Positions 53,309 to 64,000 of a stretch of DNA of 64,000 nucleotides are shown piece by piece; position 1 is the first letter of the stretch, and each line of letters opens with the position of its first letter. Source of the stretch: Amoebophrya sp. A120 (Eukaryota > Sar > Dinophyceae > Syndiniales > Amoebophryaceae); the NCBI GenBank assembly GCA_905178155.1, contig CAJINV010000002.1, forward strand, positions 6,118,476-6,182,475. Reading direction: 5' to 3'. Made by a program: the position numbers and the translations under genes. The notes under the pieces were generated by a model that searched no databases, was not told the DNA's origin, and was given only the letters and a program-made list of their open reading frames with translations.

Positions 53309-54778
53309 GGTTTCTATTTTTTTGGCTGGGTATAATTTCAGCGGGAGGTGAAAGAGAAACGATTAAACGTCGTCTCTTGCTCTTCCGAGATTCAAAATCT
53401 AACGCGACTTCGATAACTAAAATTTCGCATCTTTATGATGTTCTAGCAGTCACAGTGTTTTACTTGCTTAGAAGTACGAGAATTTGTGAAATTCCTAGAG
53501 TCATTGCTGAGTTTTTTCTATAGCACACAAGAAATAGAAAATGAAAATCTAAATCGAACCAGCGTCTTGAAGAAAATAAAAACATTGCTGTTCATTTCTA
53601 ATTTGGTCCTCGTTTTAGTACTGCTTCATATTCCGAAAATCTATTGTCGCTGCGAAGTACAAATGGCACACTTTCAGGCATGTGGAGAAAATACTATTAG
53701 TATTTATTAGCGCCAGCAAGTATGAAACACTAACACATACGACCGCGATGCTTGCTATCAGTATCTTATAAAAAACCAGCAGTACCGGAAGCACATACGA
53801 ATTCTAGGTCCTTTTTGGAGCTATCTTGTGTAGCTATCACATATAAGAGTATCAAGTCTAAAGGAGTACGAAGATCGGAGAGGTGCTCGATGCGCAGCCG
53901 CCGCCACAAACTAGACAAACTCTGAAGAGCTTGAAGAAATAAGGTCTGCAGAGGGCATATAAACATCAACTCAGAAATAGGTGTCGAGCAGGAGCTGGAG
54001 CTCTTGCAGCCCCTCATGATGCTGAGCATATCACATTGACATCAAGTGAGGCCGAGCAGGTTCGTCAGGCTGCACACTTCACATGGAAAATTTGCAACGA
54101 CGATTGTGCACCAGGATGCTATGATAGATAGCCATCCTGTGCATCCGCATCGACGGGGAGATCACAAATCTTGATGCTGACGCAGTCAACAGGTGTAGGA
54201 GCTCAAAAACAGAGAGGATCTTCGTAGTCACGTCCTCGTATGAAGACTCTAAGAACAAGAGTTGGTCGCACATAATGCTGCCCGCGCAATCAAATTGAAT
54301 GCTGCTGCGGACTTTGCCTTTATATGGTGGTGTTGGTGACTGATAGATGGGTAAAACCTCTTACTTCTCCTGGAAATAATTCAGTACAAAGTTGTTCGGC
54401 TATCTTCATCCTTGGAAGTTCAATCAAGGGGAAAATACGGGTAGAAAGAGTTGGGTTAGCGATCTTCTAATGAAGCCAATGCGGCTACAACAGCTGTTTT
54501 TCAACAAGATCTTCTTGCGTTTGCGTATCTTTTTCTGCATGTGCTGTTGAAGATCAATGGTAAAACTATTGGGCAGAGCATGTTTTGGGAAGTTGCAAAT
54601 TTCGTACGTACAAAAACCAAGGTGTGAAAGTGACATATTGCAATTCGTGTTCGGTACATACAAAAAATGCACCCATGAATGCCAATGGCAATGCCAATGG
54701 CAATGACAATGTAGAGGTCATTTTACAAAAAATCGCATCGATTTTCTTCAGACTGAAGGTTTGCAGTAGTACCTAATT
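53309..54778. other. Intergenic, no gene seen
   Basis: AT-rich spacer upstream of the ankyrin-like gene. Only chance ORFs, and a short six-base repeat near the right end. No introner. Confidence 0.5.
54677..54711. repeat. Six-base microsatellite
   Basis: About six units of AATGSC (alternating AATGCC and AATGGC) in the 3' flank of the coiled-coil gene that ends at 54779. Confidence 0.85.
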
Positions 54779-57700
54779 TTACATTTTCCGTAGCTTTCCA
54801 TCCACGGGAAAGCTTTTCAATTTCGGGATTGCAGGTTTTTGACTGGTGCTCTTTCCCTTCCCGGCTCCGTCGCTGTTGCTCCTGTGTGATTGATTTTCGG
54901 ACCCGGAAAACCAATCGAAAGGGCCTGAGAGAATGCTGTTGAAAAAGGACTTGTCTCCTTGCTGCTCCGCGCCACTTCCCTGCGGCTGGTTTTGGCTTCT
55001 GCTGTTGTTGTGGTTCCGGTTATCTTTTATTGTTCCGGTCGTTCCTGCTGCTGCTCGCGTCGGTCGGGGGTGCGCGCCGGCCGCGGAGGACGGAAGGGTG
55101 AGCTTGAGCTTTGGCTGCACCGGTTTTGCTGCTCCGCCCGTAGAAGTACCTTGCGGCCTTCCGGATCCGAAATTTGAGCTTTGCTCGCTTTCGTCGGACT
55201 TACTGCCCTTTTTCCACCACGGTGCGTCTAGGTTTTGCTTATTTTCGAGCAGAAATTTCTTCAGCGCCGGGTGCTGAATCCTCGAGTATTCACTTTTCTC
55301 ACCTTTCTCCTCCGCTTCCTCAACGTTCTTGGAACTCCGCTCCGACGCTATTTGCTCCTTGTTTCCCCACGCGGAGTAGTCTATCTCGATTTCGTCGAAG
55401 TTGCTATTGTAGGTGGAGTTTTTCTCGAGCTGCGTCTGCGCCAAAACGTCTCTGGACCCGAGAAGCTTCGTTTGATAATCGACGAAGGAATTCGTGCCAG
55501 TGCCGCTAATTTGGTTATCGTTATGGTCATAATTTTGCTCATCTTCTTGCTTATTGAAGTCAAACGACTGCGAGAGATCCTCGTCGTCTTTTCCGATACC
55601 CCACACCACCGACCCATTCCGGCTGGAATCTTGTTTATCGAGGCCGAAACGGTCTTCCCGTGTGACAATCTCATTGTCGGAAAAAGTCTTTGACTCGTCC
55701 GGTGTGGATTCCATAGCCCACTTCATGATCTGCGCGTCTATCTGCTTCCCGGTTTTTGTCGCATTATTTGCCCTGCTGCTCTTGTTCGCGGACGCGGATG
55801 TTTTTGACTTTTTTTCCAAAAGTTTCCTTTTCACCGGTGCCAGAATGCTGTCGAGCTTAATCCTGCCGGGAAAATTATTTTGGCTATCGCGGTTTATTGT
55901 ATCTTTGAAGCTCGAAGCGGAGCTACTCGATGAAGATGATGCAGCTTCTACACTCTCTGAAACCGAAGCTGAGTTGTCCGCTTTTTCCATCGGGCTCTGG
56001 GGAGATTTTTGTAGTCGCGGAGTTGTGTCGTTTTTCATTTTCTTTTGCTGGACTACACTTGTTCCCGCTATTGCACCAGTCGTCTTCGGGTGTTCCGGCG
56101 ACAACCCGAATTCGGATAGAGAACCAAGATAATCATCACGATCCTCGTCTTGGTCTCCCTTTTGCAGAACATAATCTTCCTCCTGAAACGGGTGCAACAT
56201 CGCGCCGTCTAAAGCCAACACGTTATCAGCGCCAGACGAAAACCCACTCGGCGGCTCGGCGTAGTACTGAAACCGCAGAGCTTTCTCGCCATGTTCCTTA
56301 AACACCTCGTTCTGCGTCTGCCGCATGAAATCTATCGCGATCTGGATCTCGCCGTGCTTGCTCGGCAGCGAGTCCGCCCACTCCATCGCAGTTTTCTGGA
56401 ATCGTTTCCTCTTCCAAACATCCACGGCACTTTTTGCGGCAGGTTTGTCCGGCTTCTGCAGCCCTGTTTCTGTCTTGATCTGCTCGAGAATTTCCTCGAC
56501 TTTGTTCTTCCGCAGCTGCTGCTGGCCGAGACTGCATCGGTACACGTAATCGACAAGTTGGGACTCGGTGTCATCCTCGTTGTTACTGGAACTCGTCTTT
56601 CCGCCAATCACACCGTCCTGATCGGATTCGTGATGCATTTCCTGTTCGGGGGTTCCCGCTTCCTCTTCTTTCGGAATGATACTATCATGTTTCTCTTCCT
56701 CCGCCCCCGAGTGCTCGATGAAGTGGTCCGGATCCTGGTCCTGGCCTAACTCGTTGTCCGAGTGGACGATGTGCTCGTCGCTGTCTTTGTCGTGCAACAA
56801 ATCGGGGACGTCATCGTCCGCGCTGTCGTGATGGAAGTCTGAGTGCTCCTCCGGTAGATGGTCAGACCCCGGCTTGTTGTCCTGTTCACTATCCTGATCC
56901 TCTTTGTGTGAGACAACAACCGGGTTGCCATTCTCATCCACTTCGTGTTGTTCATGTTCTTCATGCTGGTAATAGTCCTCGTAATTCTTGTAGTGGTGCT
57001 CGTGAAGCCACTCGACGGAATAGAACTGGTTGTTCGCGTCGTAGTAGTTCCCTTGGACATCATACCTACCCCCATGGGCGTCGTGGTAAAACCCGGTGTC
57101 ATCGTAATAGCCGCCGTGCTCGTCTAATTCGTGGTGTTCGTGCTCTTCAGCTGTTGTATTTTTCTTCGTCTTCTCGTTCTCGTCCGAGGAAACTCCACCA
57201 ACGCCCGCGGAAAGGACATCATCATCCGCATTCATAACCGAGCTGTGCTGCTGTTCCAACGCTGGGATTTTTGGCTTGCTGTCCTTCCTCGTCTCGGTAT
57301 CGTCCGAACCAGTTGGGGAAGTTTGGTCAGCTGCTATAGTTGCTTTTTTCCTAGATGCATTAGTAGCTTGCTTCGCCGTGCCAGCTTGCTGCACTTCCTC
57401 CACTTCCATTCCAGCGTGGAATGTGAATTTCTCGTCGCCCTCAGCTTGTTGTCCCCCCATCTTCTTGACACTTGTCGATTTCTTTTTTTCTTCCGCCGCG
57501 GCCGCCGCTGCAGCAGCGGCTTTCTGATCCTCGATAACGCTGCTACTCCGCCCTAAATACTCGGTTGGGACTGCTCTAGACTCCGGGTCGTTCTGAAAAA
57601 CGGCAGAATTATTCCCGATCTCCGAATCGAGAACAGACCCGAGAAAGTCGGATAACCGGAGAGAAATCCGGTCTGGATCTTGACTAATCACCGAAGTCCT

Positions 57701-60546
57701 TGCTTCGTTCGACATCAAGCTAGACAGCTTCTCCATGATTTTCGCCGCCTCTAGTTTCGCGGTGTTTTCGTCCTTTCCGTGCGCCGCCGCAATTTTCTCC
57801 AAAATTTCCTCCAACGTCGCTTGTTCGCAGAACTCCTGCAAAATTTTCTGCTTTTCCCCTTCGGCAGCTGAAACTGGCTTCGTTTCGTCACTCTTTGTCT
57901 TTCCCGTTGCAGCCGCAAGAGCCGACGTCGCCCGCTTCACCTGCTCCTCCTTTTCCTCAACCTCCACTTCGAGTTTCTTCTTCGCCTTGGAAAGCTTATC
58001 CAAATCAAGGCTCAAATCCTTGTTCTCGGTTTTCAGATTCTCCATTTCCCGTTTTAGCTTTCGCTTCTCCTTCTCTGTTTCCTCGGAGGCTGAGTCTTTC
58101 TCCTTCAGCTGGGTTTTCAACACCTCGATCTTTTTCTCAAAATCCTGCTCGTAATCTTGTTTCGACTCCTTCGCGGATTCCAGTTTTTTCTTCGCGACAA
58201 CTGCGGAATTCAACTGATTCTCCAACTCCGAATTTTTCTGGCCCAACTGCTTAATCTTTTGGTACAATTCCGTATCGGATTTCTGTTGCAGTTTCCCGTG
58301 CTCCTCCAGCACGTTGATTTCGTCGCCGTACTCCTTCTCTAGCCGTTGGTACTCCACCCAAAGCTTTTCCGTGATTTTCTCCAGCTTCTTGTTTTTCACC
58401 GTCGCCTCCTCCGTTTCCTTCTGCAGCCGCTCCCGGTCTTTCATCGCTCGGTCGATTATAGCGTCATACTCGTTTTTCATCTTCGCCACCTCTTTTTCCG
58501 CCTCCTTTTCGAAGTTGTCGCATACTTTCTTCAAAACCTCCTTGAAATCCTGCTGCAGCTTCTGGATTTCTTCGTCTTTGTCGTTGAGAAGTTTCTTGTA
58601 ATCCGACGCGTTGTTGATCAGCTTTTCCTCCAAACGGGTGACTTCTGTGTTCAAATAGTCCGCCAAATCTTTTTTCTGGGACAGCTCCTCCTCCACCTCT
58701 TTCGTGATCTGTTTCTGCTCGTCGACTTTCCGTGCGTCGTATTTTCTTTGTATTTCATAGCTCTGCATCTTCTCGCGGAGCTGGTGGATTAAGGAGGCGG
58801 GTTTGTTTTGATTTTGTTGAGCGGTGGTTGTGTCTGTCTTGCTGTTCAAGTTTCCTGCTATAATACCGGAAGTTGTTGCTGATGCTGTTCCTCTCGTCCC
58901 TGTTTTCGCGACAATATATGTTGTCGGCATAGTATCTGGTATCAACTCCTTCCGCCAATAGGCAGCGTTATCCCCCGGGAAAAACGGCGGAGGCTGGAGT
59001 TGCGCTTTCGCGGCTTCGCTCAGTGATGCAGTCTGCTGCTGCTGCTGCTGCTGCACAAGCATCGGGGCTGGTAAAGTCGACGCTGCGGCGACGGAGGCGG
59101 AGTTTTGCATTTGTCCTCTTGTGCTCTTGGCCGCGCCTGCTGCGCCTGACGCAAGGTTCAAGTCGCGGCCCTGCTGGGAAGAGTTGTTGGAATTCTGGTT
59201 TAAGTCGGAGGTGCTCGGCAGGACATTCTGCTGCGCAGGAGTAGGAGCCGGGATGTCTATTCCGGTGGACTTCCGGACCAACAAGCCAGAATTGCGCTTG
59301 TTCACGGGTGCTGCGGAAGCAAGGGGCGGGACGACGGGCTGTTTTGAGATTGACGATTGTTTGTTCGTTGTCCGCAATGAAGAGAAAACTCGAAGACAAA
59401 ACGAACATAGAAAAAATGAAATTATATATTGCTCCCGCGGGAACAGAAACCTGCGCGCAAGTAGATGCACACACTAAACAAGACGAAAAAACTAAACTTC
59501 TAGCATCATACCATATCCCCATCCTTGTCCTGCTGCGCTTTGATTTCCGCCGCGAATTTCGCTGCAAGCTCGACATCCGCCGTACTCGGGCCTCTGTGCT
59601 GCTCGTACGCAGCTCCGTTCGCAATATTCCCCGCGAATTTCTGCGCCAGAGCGATGTCCTCAGCCGTCGGGCCCCGGTCGGTGCTGGAAGTGGTGTTCCT
59701 GTCGTTTTTCGTCGAAAGGTTCCCTGCTCGTCCCTCGCCACTGCTCCCAGACGCAATAGGCCTACCAACAACGCTCTGCTTCGCTTGGAGCACCTCCGCT
59801 TCAGGGAGCACCTGGTAGAGCTGTTTGTTGATGTCTTCCGCAAACTTTTCCGCTAAAGCAATGTCCTCTGCAGAGGGGCCGCGGGAGTCTCGCGTCTCTA
59901 CATCTCGTTGGGTAGCAGAGGAGGACCCGAGAAGCTGCGCTTGAAGGGTGGACACCGCCATTTTATTCGGGTCGTTAACTTTCTGTGTGCTGGTCTGATC
60001 CGCTGCCACTGCCACTGCTGCGCCAGCGGATGTACCTAATCCTTGTGCTGTATCATCAGAGATTTTTGCGGCTCCTGCTCCTGTACTCCCCGCTAGCCCA
60101 CTACTACCACTACCGCTCACTCCGCCATAGGCAGCGGTGCCCGCGACACCACTTACTCCTATTTTCTCGTCGATGGCGTTGGACACATACTGCTGATACT
60201 GGTTCGTCGCGGCGTTCTCCTGCCACTGGTCGGAGGAAGAAACCCGCTCCTGCCATTGTTCCGACGAATAGGACTGGGGCTGCTCCTGCGAATTTGTGTT
60301 GGTGTAGCTGTTGTAGCTGTCCTCGTCTTGCTGCGCAGCGTGCGTACCGTTGTAGTAGTTGTCGTGGTAACCTTGATGTCCATAAGCAGGCGACTCTGTC
60401 GTGTAGGCGTATGCTGGTTCTGGTCGGTCCGTGTAGGTTTCCTCTTGATGCTGACTACTACCAGCGGCAACACCCTGCTCCTCCGGGGGGTAGAAGTAGC
60501 CTTGGTCTGAGTAGGGGTCGCTGTAGCCAGTGTAGTTGTAGGCCAT
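54779..60546 (-). CDS. Coiled-coil protein with RGP-repeat and aromatic-repeat regions
   Basis: Two exons, 60546-59512 and 59338-54779, joined across a GT-AG intron (59339-59511, phase 0): 1,864 aa. Start MAYNYTGYSDPYSDQ. Residues 1-150 are Tyr/Gln/Ser-rich and prion-like. Residues ~240-345 carry three copies of a motif of the form RGP[ST]xxDxxLAxKFA, e.g. RGPTAEDIALAQKFAGNI. After a disordered stretch with polyQ, a long coiled coil covers roughly residues 560-860 (LADYLNTEVTRLEEKL onward). Next comes an aromatic repeat block (GGYYDDTGFYHDAHGGRYD, then GNYYDANNQFYSVEWLHEHH) reminiscent of OCRE-type repeats, within an acidic His-rich region. A more ordered helical part follows (VDVWKRKRFQKTAMEWADSL). 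A scaffold or RNA-binding role is only a guess. No introner. Confidence 0.8.
59034..59054 (-). repeat. (CTG)7 tract encoding polyglutamine
   Basis: Seven CTG units on the plus strand; on the coding strand CAG repeats encoding a Gln run in the second exon of the coiled-coil gene. Confidence 0.95.
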
Positions 60547-61472
60547 GACGGAAAACGTGGACCTTGTCTCAGCGTGAGAGAAGAGGTGGCGGTAAAACAG
60601 ACGCAAAAGGGAAAGGGTTGATGTGTTACTTTAAACAAAAACACCAGCCTAACAGTAGTCAAATCGGCTTGTAGAATGAAAAAATGTAAATAAAGTCCTC
60701 GGGACAATTCAATACAGAAATTCAGCGGGTAAGCTGTTCAGGTTGACGACCCAGCACCTGTACAAAACGGAAGCTGATTTATACATGCAAAATCAATTTG
60801 AGTCCACGAACTTGAAGCAACTTGACGATCACACTTCGTCTGACAACATGATCAGATAGCCTCGACTGGCCGACAACGCCACAAGCCCTGATGTACGACG
60901 CTGGTAACGATGAAGTAAAGAACGATTCCTTTCCGACACTGCGGGAACGACCCTGAAGATGACAAGTACGAATACGTCAGCTGTAGTAAATTATTTCAGA
61001 TCAGCAGATTCAGATAGGTCAACGGACGATGATAACGATTGTCGCGAAGATCATGTCTGTGCACGACTCACCACGGATGAGCATACTTGTGCTTGAACGA
61101 TGAAAGCTGAGAAGCAACGTTGTCCCCAACGGATAGCGAAGACCTCTGCCACACAGAAAACAAAAAGGGTCCGCCTTTGTCACGATAGTGAGCAAGAAGA
61201 GGACCCGGTCGGGAACGAACATTTTTCTTGACCGAAATAAAATTGGTTTGCTGTTGCAGAGCATCGGCGATTGAATGTGGTGAACAGCAGTGGTGCACGA
61301 GCGCAAATCAATACCAAGGCAGAACCTGCTTGCACGAACGGCATTCGGGTCAATATCCCACATCTTCCGAAGGCAATTCCAGGCTCAGAGCTGAGCTGCG
61401 AAATAGACATAAACGCGAATGGGTTTTAGCCGCACTTCAAGGCATCAGGTTTTCAATAGGTCTATAGTCTTT
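60547..61472. other. Intergenic, no gene seen
   Basis: Spacer between the coiled-coil gene and the 390-aa gene. Short ORFs at 61019-61410 have no protein-like character. No introner. Confidence 0.45.
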
Positions 61473-63048
61473 CTAGAGTTTCAGCCGCAATTTGTTATGA
61501 ACAGACCTATCGCTAGTGTAGAAGCACCCGACATGCAGGGTGAACGGGAGCGCATCCCCTTCGGAATAAACACAACGCTCGCCGCGAAGCGCGAGTGTGA
61601 AACCTTTCACCTTCTCTGCACGGTGCAAACAATACATCAAGCAGTGCGGTGATCCTAGTCCTGGATGCAAGGCCCGTGCCGCTTCGGGTGTCAACGGATA
61701 TGCTTCACCGTTTGGTAGCGTCGGGGCGTTCTGCATCACTTCAGAGGTAACTTCGAGCTTTGGAATGCCATTCGTCGCACACTCATCCAAGAGCCGCCGA
61801 GCGAGATAGTTGACAATTTCGGCCTCGGTGCGTTCCAGGGTTTCTAGAAAAGCTGTCCAAATCGAACCATTCGGCGAACCATCACTACTCGTGATGCTGG
61901 AGTTGGTTGGCCGCGCGTTTCGTGCTAGGTCTGCAATATCGCTACTGGGCAGGCGCTCATGGCTCTCGTCTTCGACTTCGCCTAAGCTGACAAACAGTGG
62001 CGCAGCAAGTGGCGCATCCTCTTCTTCGTCGATCCTTCTTTCAAGCTCACGATCATGGTACACGTAGAAGCTTCTCCGTAGAAGCATCGTGACAACAACA
62101 TCCAGACGCGGCCGGTCCCCGTTTCTCAAGGCCGGCTATCAAATGTAAAAATGTCTGGGTCTGGAAGAATACAGACTTGTGATGCGCATTTCAGGACACA
62201 GAAAAATTTCTCATGCATAGGTAGCGAAAGCTGCTCAGTTTCCGCCACCAAAATGGGGGATTTGTCATGCGGATTCGGCATTGCGAAAGTTTCTCGAAAA
62301 CTGCGATGCTAGAGCTCCCATACCAGACTTTCTGTGTCATGCCAAAACAGCATGACTCTTCCAGACCCAGACATTTTTGCATTTGATACCGGCGCACCAT
62401 CGGCGATTTCGTCGGTGATCGCAAATCTGGTTGCGACCCCCTTCGCGGCCGTTTCGAGTATTTTCTTCATGTAGTACTCGAAAACAAGGCCGTAATCCAC
62501 GCCGATCTGGGACCTCGCTATCTTGATGGAATGGAAGTAGTCCGCATTTCGGCAATCCAAAATTTGGATGTTCTCCTGGCCCAAGAAATGCATGACTTTC
62601 TTCCGAAGAACCTCAGGCAAGGAGCGTCGCTGGTTCGTCAGATTCCGCGTCGCCAGAACACACCAAATGTTGACCTGGTATAATTGAAGACGCTGTTCGC
62701 AAAGAACATCTGTCGAGTTTGCAAAGCAATGGGAATTCAAATCTCCAAGTAAGATGCAACAGAGTCACTTGGAAAGAAGAGAAAGATAAACTACTGATTC
62801 GGAAAAAAAATATCTAGGACCTGACTCGCCAGCATTTTGTTGGCCGTTCGCTTGTCGAGATTCTGCAAGCGCCCTTCGAGCGATTCCCGGTCCAGGTCGG
62901 CAATTTTCTGGACCCACTTTTCGTAGCTCCCTTTGTACCGGAGAAGAACGTTTTCAGCGGTGATTTTTGTTGGCTGGTTCGCCAGCTGCGGCTCCGCAGG
63001 TCCGTTTCCGGCAGGGACGGCTGCGGATGAAGAGGAGGCGGACGACAT
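61473..63048 (-). CDS. Hypothetical 390-aa protein
   Basis: Three exons: 63048-62821, 62674-62389, 62136-61473. The first intron (62675-62820) is GT-AG; the second is introner A18. The joined frame is exactly 390 codons plus a stop. Start MSSASSSSAAVPAGNG is followed by a helical region (LLRYKGSYEKWVQKIADLD, NLDKRTANKMLASQ), then a mixed alpha/beta part (VNIWCVLATRN, ENIQILDCRNADYFH, IARSQIGVDYGLVFEYYMKK). An acidic loop (ELERRIDEEEDAP) precedes another ordered segment (SIWTAFLETLERTEAEIVNYLARRL), and the last segment (EKVKGFTLALRGERCV) ends SDRSVHNKLRLKL. No signal peptide or membrane helix. I do not recognise the family. Confidence 0.8.
62137..62388. mobile_element. Introner A18 (family A), 252 bp
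   Basis: Left TATCAAATGTAAAAATG then TCTGGGTCTGGAA; right TTTTTGCATTTGATA. Perfect duplication CCGGC. Removal gives DGAPALRNG. Confidence 0.95.
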
Positions 63049-64000
63049 GCTGTGCGTTTGTTCTTCGAAAAATTTACTTTTTCTTCTATCGGCTTTGAAT
63101 ATGACAAACACAAATGAATGCTTTCTTTGGGGTACGAATACGATATTTGAAATGCCTCTAGTGAAAAAACATTAGATCAAAACGGAAGATGGAAGTCTGT
63201 CGGAAAGGAGTGACGTGTCGGTCGAGGGCTCCCTCTTCCAGGGACTAAGTCATCGATCAGCTAGATTCGAACGAACAAGTACAATCGAGGAAGGGGATCT
63301 CTCATCCCGTTGACCATTTGCACTGTCACAACCTAGCACCAGCAGAGTGAATGCTTCACTCCTTTTGCGTCGAACAAAAATGCGCCTCTTTTTTTGCTTT
63401 TTCGACTCGCTCTCGATTGCAGCCAAGCATCAACAGACTTGTAAATACGCTACGGCAATCAAAGAATTTGTGTTGCAGCAAAAACTGCGACCATTTTGTG
63501 TTTTTCGGAAGAGGTAGAAAAAGGACTTGATTCTCATTGTAGTACATGCTTTATTCCTTTCGCTTCATAATCGTGCTCCCACCAACTAGCGGGAAAACTT
63601 TGGAATTAAAAAATGAGGTCTAGATCGGCATATCGTATTCACGGTGCGCGTTTCCATTTGCCTAAGCCTATTCGAATTCAGGGGAACGCAATAAGATATG
63701 CAGTAATTTGCTCCTGCTGCGCGCGACTTTTGGTACATGATCTGTCGTCATCCAACCAGTCTCACTACGATTCCAGCTTGCCGCACGACCGGGTACTTAG
63801 GTGCAGTTAGCTCTTCTGGTGCTACATGCTCAAATATCCTCGAAGTGCCCCACGTGCTCGATTTCGTCTGATGGCAGTTCTTTCCATACTGCTGCGAGTG
63901 CATGTGCTGCAAGCAAGCGATTTATTAGCTGGACTCGTGGATATTGCGCTAGTTGATATTGCCTCACTCTTCCTCCTCCTCGACCTCTGCCTCCTCTTCC
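63049..64000. other. Intergenic right edge, possible 3' end of a further gene
   Basis: Mostly featureless. The last ~38 bases, read on the minus strand, give EEEAEVEEEEE and a stop at about 63966, which could be the acidic tail of a gene running off the window. A different frame reads as a Gly/Arg-rich tail, so this is undecided. Confidence 0.3.

Noticed and set aside
1-64000. tRNA, rRNA, snRNA and spliced-leader genes
   Set aside because: Looked for GGTTCGAAT-type B boxes and leader-like sequence by eye; the few hits lie in coding DNA or lack the rest of the structure.

Overview
The window looks like nuclear DNA of an alveolate protist, most likely a syndinian (Amoebophrya-like) dinoflagellate. 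This is inferred from features, not from a database search. The evidence is: eukaryotic proteins (PIG-M, a MIC19-like CHCH protein, cyclophilin, a CobW/ZNG1 GTPase); every supportable gene on the minus strand, as in dinoflagellate one-directional gene clusters; and a very heavy load of intron-forming elements with terminal inverted repeats. To my knowledge such introners, with non-GT-AG boundaries, have been reported from Amoebophrya.

Layout, all genes on the minus strand: 0.3-3.3 kb, low-complexity coiled-coil protein; 5.5-10.3 kb, myristoylation-motif protein of about 1,256 aa; 12.2-16.0 kb, single-exon acidic coiled-coil protein; 16.1-16.5 kb, MIC19-like twin-CX9C protein; 18.4-23.2 kb, CobW-type GTPase (871 aa); 24.0-27.0 kb, GPI mannosyltransferase I (PIG-M, 714 aa); 27.5-33.8 kb, 1,140-aa Q/S-rich myristoylation-motif protein; 34-37.3 kb, small uncertain genes and one 204-aa membrane protein; 37.6-38.7 kb, cyclophilin (187 aa); 39.5-53.3 kb, a giant ankyrin-like protein (about 3,511 aa); 54.8-60.5 kb, coiled-coil protein with aromatic repeats (1,864 aa); 61.5-63.0 kb, a 390-aa unknown. 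Three GC-rich islands sit between genes at 4.2-4.9, 10.6-11.9 and 16.8-18.0 kb.

The main discovery is a set of 37 short (145-322 bp) elements, all inside coding regions and none in the roughly 14.8 kb between genes. They fall into about eight families by terminal inverted repeat. Nearly all end in TAT...ATA and carry a 5-bp target-site duplication: 25 perfect, 10 with one mismatch, 2 with two. Removing each element plus one copy of its duplication restores an open reading frame every time. It rebuilds textbook motifs, for example [18 protein letters not shown] in cyclophilin, AVIENEFGEVGID in the CobW protein and NRVCTAQYFLW in PIG-M. For every multi-exon gene I reconstructed in full, the summed exon lengths are an exact multiple of three.

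Only one of the 37 can be cut as GT-AG within its duplication. The ordinary introns in the same genes are GT-AG. Elements of one family occur in both orientations yet all behave as introns. Unrelated families share an internal word, TTTGTNATGC or its complement. The genes do not form an obvious pathway; what links them is the introner invasion.
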